A DNA stretch of 64,000 nucleotides, taken from NCBI GenBank assembly GCA_019671005.1, contig CM033744.1:40240022-40304021 (forward strand). Direction: 5' to 3'. This DNA comes from Hibiscus mutabilis (taxonomy: Eukaryota > Streptophyta > Magnoliopsida > Malvales > Malvaceae). Positions within the stretch are counted from its first letter, which is position 1, and each line of letters starts with the position of its first letter. Below, in pieces: positions 10,753-21,557 of this stretch. The position numbers were made by a program, and so were the translations under genes. The notes under the pieces were generated by a model that was not told where the DNA came from, searched no databases, and was given only the letters and a program-made list of their open reading frames with translations.

Positions 10753-13098
10753 TTATTTATGTTCAGGGTGCAACAAGCCATCAGCGAAAAAGTAATGCGT
10801 GGATCCTCTTACTTGAATCCAATTAGGATCAGGTTCCTTGCAAAGTCGCTTTTCCTTCATTTCTCTTCTCAATTTTCTGACATCATTCCACATACCAGCC
10901 GAAGCACAGAGATTTGAAAGAAGAATATAGGCAGATTAGTTACCAGGCTGCAGTTCAAGAAGTTTGCTGTCCGCAACTCTTCCCATATCAAAGTTTGCAT
11001 GGAGGCAGCATGCAGATAGCAGAATCTGCCATATACGAGCATCTGGTTCAATAGGCATTTCATCTGGCGTCCTCTTTGCATCTTCCAGGAGACCTACTCG
11101 GCCAAGCAGATCAACCATGCAAGCATAGTGTTCTAAATGTGGGATTAGACCATGACTCTCGACCATAGAGTTCATATTGCTCTGTGGTTTTTGCAGTAGC
11201 CCTGCATGGCAGCACGAAGTAAGAAGTCCAAGATAAGTTATCTCATCTGGTTCAATTCTACACACGATCATTCTATCATAAAGTTCAAAAGCCTTGTTAT
11301 AACAACCATGCTGAGCATATCCTGTTATCATTGCATTCCATGCAGCTACGTTATTTGTTGATGCATAACTAAAAGCCCTCTCAGCATCACCTAAGTTTCC
11401 ACACCTGCAATAAAGGTCAATAACACCAGTCTCTGCATAGCAATTTCGATGGAATCCAGATTTAAGAGCCAGGGAGTGAATGCCTCTTCCCTGTTCCAGA
11501 TCCATCATAGCACTGCAAGCGTTAAGAATGATGCTAAAAGTTTTGCCGTCTACTTCAAGTTTCGTATCCACCATGTTTCTGAAGAGATCCACACTATCAT
11601 CATGACGATCAGTATTAACCAAAGTACTCAACATTGCATTAAGATGCATGACAGTCATCTTATCAACACCAGAAAATACCCTTCTCGACTGATCACAGCT
11701 TCCGCACTTCCCATATGTTGTTATCAAGCTGGACACCACGTACTCGTTCAACATGAATCCACATTTAATCATATGGGATGTATCTGCACTGCAAAGTGCA
11801 AAGAATTTGAATCAGATGCCACTTCAATGATACTAGCAAGTGTATAAGGATTCACTTCTACGTCAAGAGTTTGCATATAAGAGAACATCTCAAGAGCACG
11901 ACTAGCATATCCATTATCCGAATATCCCGCAATCAGTGAATTCCAAGACACAGAATCCCGAAAGACCATATCATCAAAAATGCACCTCGCATCATCGAAT
12001 TTCCCACACTTATTATACATAGAAATTAATGCATTGCAAACAAAAACCACATTCAAATACCCTTCCTTCTGACAAACTGCATGGATTTGCCTCCATAAAC
12101 ATAACAAACCCTCAACTGAAACAGCAGATAAGACATTTGTCATTGTATATTCATTAACACCCAAACCTCTACAATGTAAGCTCCTAAAAATTCCAAAAGC
12201 CTCGAAACCATCTAAAGCTGCTCCTATCCTTTCAGTCCACGAGACAATATCTGGATCAGTAATTTCATCAAATATCTTAACGGCGTCCAACTTACTTCCA
12301 CACCGAGAATACATGCACATAACAGCATTGTTAAAATGAATGAAACCACCACATAAAAATCACATCTTTAAGCCAAACCCATGGATCTGTTGACCTTTTA
12401 CATTAAACAAACCGTTGATCACACCTGTCAAGCTAACTTCATTCAATTCAAAACCCAAATCCCTCAGTTGAACACCCGTTTACACTTTTCAAATTCCCCA
12501 TTCCAAAAATAACCACAAAGCATAGCCGTAAGAACAACATTATCAACATCCAAACACTCCCTAAAACACTTCTCAGCCGAAACCAAGTTCCCACTTTTAC
12601 CGTAATTCTCAATCAAGCCACTAACCACGAAAGCTCCATTTACAAACCCCAATCTCAAACAAGCCCCATAAACAATATCATTTTGTTCTAAACTCTCACA
12701 CCCTTTAACTAAACCACTCAATGTGAACACGTCAGGCTTCAAACCCAAATGCCTCAACTCATTAAACAACGCAATAGCCGGCCTGGCTCGGCCAAACCGA
12801 GCGAAACCAGAGATGAGGGAGTTGAAAGAGGTTATATCGGGTTTAGGAGGTCAAGAAAGAAGGAAAAGGCGCGTGAGAAGTCGGCATGTTTGGCGAAGTG
12901 GGAGATGAGAGTGGTGGAGAGAAAGGGGTCTAGAGAATGGCCTGATTTGATGAAATGAGAGTAGATTTGGTCTGTAAGGAGCGGAGAGCGTGGAGAGAGA
13001 GAAGCATTGGGAGCCCGGGGGTGGAGGTTCGGTGATATGAGGGCTTTGATGGAGGGTCCTTGGCGCCAGCGGGAGAGAGCCACCGTTGGTTTCTTCAT
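10753..13098 (-). pseudogene. Pentatricopeptide repeat protein (PLS class, E domain), decayed
   Basis: PPR proteins bind organellar RNA; PLS-E members usually act in C-to-U editing in mitochondria or plastids. Read from 13098, the translation has repeated 31-36-residue helical pairs, such as FVCNALISMYNKCGKFDDARCIF, VSWNSLIAGYSDNGYASRAL and AAWNAMITGYAQHGCYNKA. It ends with an E-type tail (ARIWQILLSACC, SAYILLSNLCASAGMWNDV, a final WIQV) and stops at 10753. The intact length would be about 770 residues, without a DYW domain. Lesions seen: a 1-nt loss near 12832 (LLNP/DITSFNS), a frameshift near 12465-12475, an in-frame TGA at 12360-12362, a 1-nt loss near 11772-11780 (QIH/SHMIKCGF) and a TAA in place of Tyr at 10936-10938. 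Repeats remain recognisable throughout, so decay is recent. Like most PPR genes it has no introns. Confidence 0.88.
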
Positions 13099-13245
13099 AC
13101 ATATTGGGTATATCAGCGGTGGAGTTTGGCCGTTGTCCTTACGGAAGGTTTCATGGTTTTCTGAGAAGCTGAAAAGAACACTTTATCCCTAATATTTTTG
13201 GGTAAATATTATGCTTAGTATCTACTATTTTCGTTATTTTTAAAA

Positions 13246-14070
13246 GTCTTAAACCAAAAATAAGTGTTGAAAGTATATTATTTTTAAATTTTAGGTGTTT
13301 AAATTATTTTTTTATAAAAATAGGTGCTTAAAGTTTCTAAAGTTATAATTTTAGGTGCCACAGGTTAATTTTCTGTTAATTTTTTTAAAAATATATTTTT
13401 TATTTTATTTTATTTTTTAAACTTATTTAAAAAACCCCTAAATTTCTAAAATTCACAAAATTGCTCATAAATTCGAAATCCCTAACTCACAAAAACTCAA
13501 ATCACAATTTGAGTGGGTTTCGTCGCCGATGGCGGCGCCGCCGCCGACTACATCCTTCGTCGAACCACCACGGTCGTTTACCCTATCATCTCATCATCGA
13601 AAAATGGACAGAAGTCGTGCAAAACGCCGAACGAAGGCCGAAACATACAAAATTTCATTCGAACGATTTGCGACGAGCGGCGGCTGAACGACGACGATTG
13701 GTGCATGGGTGTTTGGGAGAGGAGAGGACGCTCCATTTCGTCGCTGGAATCGTGGCCAACGATGATGGGAGTGGCCGGATTGAGGGATTTAGGAATTTGG
13801 GGCTTTTTTTGGAATTTTAGAAATTAGAGGGCTTTTTTTGAAAAGCTTATTTTTTTATTTTTTTTAAAAAATAATTAAAAATAAAAAAAATAAAACTTTC
13901 TACGTGTCACATTATAATTGGCTACCAAGATTTTTTTAACGGCAGTTAACCCCGAGGCACCTAAAATTATAACTTTGGAAACTTTAGGCACCTATTTTTA
14001 CAAAAAAAATACTTTAGGCACCTAAAGTTCAAAAATAGTATACTTTGGGCACATATTTTTCATTTAAGCC
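13246..14070. mobile_element. MULE-type DNA transposon, non-autonomous, 9-bp TSD
   Basis: Long terminal inverted repeats of about 130-150 bp (about 13246-13390 and 13925-14070) share 'aaaataggtgc', 'aaagttataattttaggtgcc' type blocks. They are flanked by a perfect 9-bp duplication 'tttttaaaa' (13237-13245 and 14071-14079). Nine-base duplications and long TIRs are the hallmark of Mutator-like elements. The interior (about 13500-13800) is sharply more GC-rich than its surroundings and has overlapping open frames (13461-13820 and 13513-13827) that match no family I know. It may be captured host sequence (Pack-MULE style). It lies between the PPR pseudogene and the glycosyltransferase gene. Confidence 0.85.
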
Positions 14071-14835
14071 TTTTTAAAATTCCACACATTTATACTTAAA
14101 TTTAACATAAAATATTACTTAATTGGTAAATATTTAAATTTTAACATAAAATATTATATGAGGTAAAATTTAATCTAAAATATTATAGAATTAGTAGGAA
14201 TTTCTTTTATAACTTAAAATATTATAAATAACATAATAATTTCAGTTATAACAAAAAATATTATTCAATTGATAAAAATTATAATTACAAACCTAAAATA
14301 TTATCTAGTTGGGCAAAATTTAGATTCTAATATAAAATATTAAAATATTACTCAATTAATAAAAAATTAAATTTTAACCGAAATTTGTTATTTTTTAATC
14401 TTACCCTAAGCTACTGCACTCTAGCTTTAACCACTTTTGTAACACTTTCTATCTTTCATGTTTCAGGTAATTACCGAAGAAACAAAACCCTACAAAATTT
14501 ACCCGCGTTTTAACGCACAAACTACCCTCGTAACTTATACCTAATTCTCAGCTTAACCGTATATTTCGCGCCGCAAATAAAAAAGGTTGTCATCCGTTAC
14601 CTCCAAAATCTATTATCCAAGAGGTGGTTTGCAAGCTATCACCTTTACTACTCTGCTCTCATCTTCATTTTCTTCAACTTTTCTGCCATTTAAGTCTGAT
14701 TTTCTTTTCTGTGTGCATTTTTCTTTCCTCCATATTTTAGATTCTCCAGAGAATCGAATAATACATGGAAAATTAAAGGTTAAGAAAAAAAATCTTTACT
14801 TTCTGCAGAATTTTTCTTCGAAAAAAAGGAAGAAA

Positions 14836-17800
14836 ATGAAAGACGCCAAGAAAGATTCAGAGATAGTATGGGACCAGATTCAGATGAGAAGCTCATCGGA
14901 AAACCCGATTGTTTTTGGGCAACCGATATCGACCCGATCCATTCCCAAGCTTATGGTCTGGTTATTCCTCTTCGTTTCAATTACCTATGTTATCTACACC
15001 GTCAAGCTCTTGACTGCCACCTCCGGCGATTTCCGCTCCACTTCATCCCTTCAACGGCCGTCACTGACACCGCCGATTCTGAATGAAACGGCTGAGTCGA
15101 CGTCACCCATTCATCGCCATCGAGATGTTCGAGAAAAACCTGTGTCAGTAGTAGTACAAATGCAGCAGGCTCCGGACCAGCCGAAGCCGACGGAAATCCA
15201 CGACATCGTTTTTGGAATCGCGGCTTCTTCCAAGCTATGGCAGCAGAGGAAAGAGTACATCAAGATTTGGTACAACCCGAACAAAATGCGGGGCGTGGTT
15301 TGGCTCGACGATCACGTGGAATACTCTCCCGACGACGAGCGAGCCCTTCCTCCGGTTCGTGTCTCCAGCGACACTTCCAACTTCGACTACACGAACCGGC
15401 AAGGTCATCGTTCCGCCATTCGTATATCGCGGATCGTGACGGAGACGTTGAGGATGAAGATGGATAACGTGAGGTGGTTTGTGATGGGTGACGACGACAC
15501 CGTGTTTATAACGGATAATCTTGTTCGGATTTTAAGGAAATATGATCATACTCAGTATTATTACATTGGGAGCTTGTCGGAATCTCACATTCAAAACATT
15601 GTTTTCTCCTACGGCATGGCTTACGGCGGAGGAGGCTTTGCCATTAGCTACCCATTGGCTGAGGCTTTGGCTAAGATGCAAGATCGGTGCATTCAGAGGT
15701 ACCCTGGATTGTACGGCTCAGATGACCGAATGCAGGCTTGTATGGCTGAACTCGGTGTTCCACTCACTAAGGAACTCGGTTTCCACCAGGTCGGTGACTC
15801 GGTTTTTTGAGCTTGATAAAAAGGCATTGTTTCTAATTTTTATTAACTAATATTCAACGTTTCGACATGCTCAACATCAAATTCCTTTCATGCACAAACA
15901 ATAGTATCAGTTAAATTTAAACATGCTGAAGTCCTTGTTAACCACTAGTTTAGCTTATTGCTACACTTATTCGAATAGAAATCCTTCGTCCCTTTTTAGT
16001 GTTTATATGTATTCTTGTACCGTAAAAATTAGGGTTTATGGTTTAGGTTTAAGTTAAAGTTTATGATTAAAGTTGAAGGAATTTGGGGTAAAATGTATTT
16101 TTAGGGTTTTAGGTTTATCATTTATAATTTAATGTTAGACTTTAGAATTTAATTTTATAGTGTTTAGACACCAAAATAGGGCATAGGATTTTTGTCCCAC
16201 ATATTCAACTAGGTTTCGTTCAGGAATGATTTTTAAAAGTGCTTTAGGCACTAAAAATATTTTTAAGGTAAAAAATAATGCAAAACATGTATTTTTTAGG
16301 TTAAAAATATTTTTTCAGCTTGATTTTAAATGTGTTTTTTAAAATTCAAAATTTCTTTTTTTTAACCTTTTCAGAAAGTATTTTTAGTGACAATTATTTA
16401 TTTTTCCTCATTCATATAATCAATGCTTTTATATATTTGAAATAAATGTCTAAAATAGACATCTTATCTACTTAAAATTATTTTTTGAGAACAAACACAT
16501 TTAATCGGCCAAGCTACTTATCTTTGTTCCTTCGTATTTTTTTAGGTCATAGGTTCTAGACTCACTAAGAACACACCATTCCTTCTTCCCCTAGAGTCTC
16601 CTTTCTCCTTTCTTCTAGGTAAGATTAAAATTAAAATTAAAATTTTATTAAAAATAATACTTTTTGACGCAATCCAAAAACTCAAATTTTAAACTAAATA
16701 ATCTAAAAGCACTTTTCAAAAATCAAATTTTAAAAGCACTAAATTTACTCACATTTTTTTCAATCGTAACGTAAAACTGGCCCTAAATTACAAATTAGGA
16801 AATGATGTTGTTTTCTCTCCTTAAGGTAATTGGTTTAAGCTGGTGTGATGAACCGAATTTCTTCTTGATAGAGTATTATCTACAAGGCCTGCAAACCTAC
16901 CCGATTTATAGGTGGAGCATGCGGCTTAGTAGTTGTTTTCTATATGTGTTTGAAGTTTGAATGTCTATGTCATGAGGAAAGTTGGCCTAACCGGTAAGCT
17001 TTCATTTCCGCGTAAATGGTCACTGTTAATGCTGAAGCTGGATGATTCATTACAACACCTTTCTCGCCATTATTACTGCTATTAGGGGTGTTTATGGTTA
17101 ACCGTTATAGTATTATAGTTAATTATATAACGAGATAAACACATTATTTTAGACATTATCATTTGATTTCATTAGAACAAAACTTACAGATTGATTATTG
17201 TAGTACAATAGTTAACTATGAACACCCCTAACTGCTATGACTTAATTGGAATACCTGATTCTAATTGTTTCTTGTTGTTTAATTGAATCAGTATGATGTG
17301 TATGGGAACTTGCTTGGACTCCTTGCTGCACATCCCGTCACGCCATTGGTGTCACTGCACCATCTCGATGTCGTCGAGCCTATCTTCCCCAACGTGACCC
17401 GAGTCGAATCCCTTCAACGGCTCATGTTGCCTGTAAACCTGGACTCAGCTGGTGTCATGCAGCAGTCCATCTGCTATGATAAGACCAAGAGTTGGACCGT
17501 CTCGGTTTCGTGGGGTTTCGCTGTTCTAGTTTTTAGAGGGATCTTTTCTCCACGGGAGATCGAAATGCCTTCGAGAACGTTCTTGAATTGGTACAGAAGA
17601 GCGGATTACACGGCGTACGCATTCAACACTCGTCCGGTTACACGACACCCGTGCCAGAAGCCGTTTGTGTTTTACATGTCGAATGTGAGGATGGTTTCGG
17701 AACTGAACCAAACCGTGAGCAAGTACGAGCGGCACCGTGTTCCTCATCCTCCTTGCAGGTGGAGGATGGCGGATCCGAGTGCGGTTGAAATGGTGATAGT

Positions 17801-17936
17801 TGACAAGAAACCAGACCCGCATCTGTGGGATAGATCGCCGAGGAGAAATTGTTGCAGGGTCATGGAATCAAAGGAACCGGGAACCATGGTGGTGAATGTG
17901 GGTGTATGCAAGGATAGTGAAGTTAGCGAAGTATAG
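14836..17936 (+). CDS. DUF604 / GT31-like Golgi glycosyltransferase
   Basis: Two exons (14836-15789 and 17292-17936) with a GT-AG intron give 532 residues. This is a type II membrane protein: a cytosolic N-terminus, one membrane anchor at residues ~40-60 (MVWLFLFVSITYVIYTVKLL), a variable stem, then the catalytic domain of the fringe-related DUF604 family. A D-D-D metal/nucleotide-sugar motif lies at residues 219-221 within RWFVMGDDDTVF. Family blocks YGMAYGGGGFAISYPLAEAL, YGSDDRMQACMAELGV, HHLDVVEPIFP, MQQSICYD and the cysteine-rich end DRSPRRNCCRV are all present. The usual length is about 480-540. An in-frame ATG at 14587 would add 83 residues of leader-like sequence; I prefer 14836, where family-like sequence begins. 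The substrate is not known. The 1.5-kb intron holds a hAT MITE at 17083-17230. Confidence 0.92.
17083..17230. mobile_element. hAT MITE inside the DUF604 gene intron
   Basis: This 148-bp element has inverted ends 'taggggtgtttatggttaa' and the complement of 'taggggtgttcatagttaa', flanked by a perfect 8-bp duplication 'actgctat' (17075-17082 and 17231-17238). A second copy of the same family lies at 37506-37657. It is non-coding and far from the splice sites. Confidence 0.9.
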
Positions 17937-18088
17937 TGATTAATATTGGATTGTTTTAGGGGGTTTGCTTTTCTTCCTTAATTATTATTGTATGTCCCGT
18001 TATTATTCTTAATTTATCTACGACTTAATATCTAATGATAGTGCCCGAATTTTAGCCCTTAATAAAAAGAATAAAATGTTATTGTATT
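17937..18088. other. 3' flank of the DUF604 gene
   Basis: This is the presumed 3' UTR, with AATAAA-like AT-rich sequence near 18060-18075, leading directly into a hAT element. Confidence 0.35.
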
Positions 18089-18649
18089 TAGAGTTGGTAA
18101 ACTGATCGATTTTATTTGATCCGAGACTCGATATCAACCCGAATATGGTGATCCGAACTTGATTTGAAACTTGAAACAAATTGAATCGAACTAATATGGA
18201 TTCGATCCGATTTTCAACTGAACCGAATGAACTCGAACAGACTTTCAAGCAAACCGAATAGACCCGAACCGAAAGCAACCCAAAATAAAGAAAAGATATT
18301 AGAAGAAATAAAGAAAAATTTGATATGAACTGTCGCACAATTCATCAAAAAGTCAAATATACTGGCTTTATAAAGCCATATATAGGTGTAAAAAACTGAT
18401 TCGGCCTGAAAACCTGACTAATATATATTGATCTTCTATTGAACCGATTTTGACCTTACCTGAAATCAATGAACCGAAATACACGACCCGATATCAAGCG
18501 ACCCAAAAAGTAACCGAACCGATGTGACTCGACCCGAATTAAAACTGAATCATACCAGATCTGACCCAAACCGAACCAAAATCGAATGTAGTTAGAATCG
18601 AACCTGACCTAACCCGTACCCGACTCGAACAATCCGTTTGCCACGTCTA
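18089..18649. mobile_element. Non-autonomous hAT-like element
   Basis: This 561-bp element has ends 'tagagttggtaaac' and the complement of 'tagacgtggcaaac', flanked by 'attgtatt' (18081-18088) and 'attgaatt' (18650-18657), a 7-of-8 match. The body is full of 'gaaccgaa' and 'gacccgaa' motifs. The open frame at 18018-18338 (-) is a by-product of these motifs. Confidence 0.8.
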
Positions 18650-19139
18650 ATTGAATTTCGTATTCGAGCCGACTTTACGTCCTGTGGAAAAGTTACATGT
18701 AATGAAAGAAGTAGAATAAATAATAGGAATATGTGTTGCTCAGTACGATGGGTCCAATTCATTATCAATCGTCTTCATGATTCTTCAATTTATTCATCAT
18801 GGAAGTTAAATAGGAAGGAAAAATATTTGATGTAATGTTTAGTGGAAACTTTTGTTCACAAATAGATTTATTTTAAAACTTATAGGTATATTAGAGATTG
18901 AAGGTGACTGGATTGGCTTAACATTACTCGACATAAAATTTCAAGTTTAATATTTTAGGATATGAATCTTGACCCTTAAAGTCTAACACAAAATTTCAAC
19001 CATTAATTTCTTTAATGTATCCATCTTTTTAACCTAAGAATGGATAAGTTGTTTAATTAGTAGTTGAAGAACATTCATAACAAGAAGAGTATATACCAAG
19101 TTGCTCAATTGAAGAGTTGAAGAAGTGTGTCAATTACTT

Positions 19140-19535
19140 TTACACATAATTTGAATCGTTGGATGATGGTAATAAATGGTTAAAATTATTTTCTTTTATC
19201 TTTTTTTTAAGTGATAATCTTCACATTTCTCCTGTTAATCTCATATATCCATTTACCTTCATCCAACGGTCTAAAAAAGTGTAAAATTTTCAAGTTTTAC
19301 ATAGTGTAAGAGGATCCTATCCATATATATATATATATATATATACTTTTTAACCTTTTTTGGACCATTGGATGAGAGTAATTAATGGCTAAGATTATTT
19401 CCTTATTTTTTTCAAGTGATAATCTTCACATTTTCTACTGTTAATCTCATTCATCTATTTACCTTCATCCAATGATCTAAAAAAGTGTAAAACTTTCAGG
19501 TTTTACATAGTATAAGAGGATCATATCCAAAACAT
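19140..19535. repeat. Tandem direct duplication of a ~180-bp MITE-like unit
   Basis: Units at about 19155-19318 and 19358-19530 are near-identical: 'aagtgataatcttcacat', 'gttaatctcat', 'aaaaaagtgtaaaa' and 'agaggatc...atcc' recur in order. They are separated by an (AT)n run at 19323-19344. Each unit is partly self-complementary (ATTGGATGA / TCATCCAA). It was probably one fold-back MITE duplicated once. Confidence 0.7.
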
Positions 19536-21557
19536 ATTTTCTTAAAAAAATAGAAATACAATTTATAGTAGAAAATTATTTGATATACATATTGTATAGT
19601 CTAAAGACTAAGTAAACTTATTGTAGAGATAAAAAAATTTAGTTTAAGGTTTAGAATTTAATATTTATGTTTATAATTTAAGTTTTAAGATTTTAAGAAT
19701 TGAGATTTAAAATTTTAAATAATAAATCTACAAACTTGTATAATTTTTTTATACAGCAAGTGTATAAAAATATTCATTTATAAGTATACCATAAATTTCC
19801 TAAATTTATTATAAAAATCAAACGTTTTTTATTGGGCCACAACCCCTCTTACCTATTGAATAGCTCTCTTAAGAAAAGCTTATATTGCTTTAGCATATAC
19901 CCCTTTTAATACGTGATTATGCTCAAAATTATTCATGTACTTTTGAACCCAATTAGGTTTATATATAATATATATCAAACATGCATGGTGGTGGCATTAT
20001 ATATAAAGAAGAGGGTTAGAATTCAACGATCTCTAATAAGTAAGTAAAAGCTCTCAGTTGATGCCTCTCCTCCCTTAGGTTGAGAATTCTAGACTCAGTA
20101 AGAGCAAATTTATCTTCCCCTTCTCTAGGTAAGAATTGTTCAAAAAAACCAGCCATTAGAAAATGTTCATTTTCACTCTTTCATGAGAGAGAAAGAAAAA
20201 TGGATGTTTTGACAAACATGCATGCATGCCTTTCACATTGTGACATCAACAGATAGCCATGGATTTCTTCCAAACATTCCTTTAAGCTTTTGATTAAATC
20301 AGCCTCCTAACTTTCACTGCAAAAATTCTAACAGATATAATTAATATTCTATGAACCAAAGAATTTTTGCAGCTCTACAACATGTAGGGTTAACAAAAAC
20401 CATGTCAAAAACCCAGATTTATTCATAACTTACATACCCAGCAACAGCTATGAATTAATGCCTTCCTTTTCTGCATTCCATGAAGAATGGTTTTCTTAGT
20501 ATGTCAACTTCAGATGAAAAGGCAAACTAGGCATGCATGCTTTGTATTTCACTTTGATTTGAAGCAAATTAAATGAGCATTTATGTCAGGTATTGAATTA
20601 GATTAATCTCCCGTGGGTTTACTACATTACTCTGCCTATTTTGTTTAAGGCAACGGTAAGAAGATAAAGGGGTTGTACTTCTTTCTAGGGCACAATCTTC
20701 ATGCATTAGCTTCTTCCTTTCTTGGATATCCGCTCATGAATAAAAATTGATTTTGGGTTTATTAATTCCAAACTAAATGACCATGATAACAAATACCCAC
20801 TACATGAATGATATGTGGCGAACAACTTATTCGTCTTTCCCATTAATATCTTCTCCGATACTCGAATATAAGTTCTCTCGTTAGGAGTATACATTGTCAG
20901 AGTTCGAATCCTAAGCGTACTTAAAGAGACCTAAAACCTAACCTAATAGCATTTTGAGCGATCACACTAAAATGGAGAGGCACCTTTTTTTATTGGCAAA
21001 AAGCAGTAGCATAAACCATGCCAAAGTTGACAAATCATAAAGCAGGCATTTCTTATGGGCGGGAAACATCACCTTCATGGAAGATGAATTAGGGACCACA
21101 AAACAACTGGAAACCATAATTCTTATGGGAGAATTGTCTTAATCTCCGAAACTAAGGACCCCCAACCAAATTTTGTTTGCTAATTAATTTGTCTTTTCAG
21201 ACAAGGAATGAATATATCTAGATAAACCCCAATGAAACATTTTTCTGCAAGTTCATCTGAAACAAGAACCACAAACAACTCAATCACTTAGGCTTAGGCA
21301 AAGATATATATATATATATATGTAACCTTTGCATCAACAATTGTCAAATCCCAGATTAACCGCAGGTTAAAATAATTATGTTCTTAAAACTGTAAAGAGC
21401 TACAAGCCATTGAACAAAGTGTAGAGCATTATGCATATATGTATTCAGTATTTTATCTCTGCCACTTGCTAAAACTACTTATCTACTGTCATTTCCATAA
21501 TTTGATGAGAACTCTGATGTACCCCATCAACAATCTGATCGAACTTGATCATTTTCT
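19536..21557. other. 3' flank of the BEL1-like gene; no gene seen
   Basis: AT-rich, non-coding. It contains a 'catgcatgcatg' run near 20217, an (AT)n run at 21304-21321 and a sequence near 20860-20960 with a B-box-like 'gttcgaatcc' that could be retro-derived. The 62-aa open frame at 20706-20894 (-) has no recognisable features. Confidence 0.45.

Noticed and set aside
13461..13827. Two overlapping open frames as a gene
   Set aside because: They lie inside a MULE with a 9-bp duplication and have no recognisable domain or splice pattern; treated as element interior.
14587..14835. Upstream start of the DUF604 protein (83 extra residues)
   Set aside because: In frame, but the added text is Phe/Ser/Lys-rich leader-like sequence with no family similarity; 14836 gives the normal family length.
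20880..20900. tRNA gene suggested by 'gttcgaatcc' (also near 6670 and 50830)
   Set aside because: No cloverleaf could be formed with the flanks; at most SINE-type B boxes.
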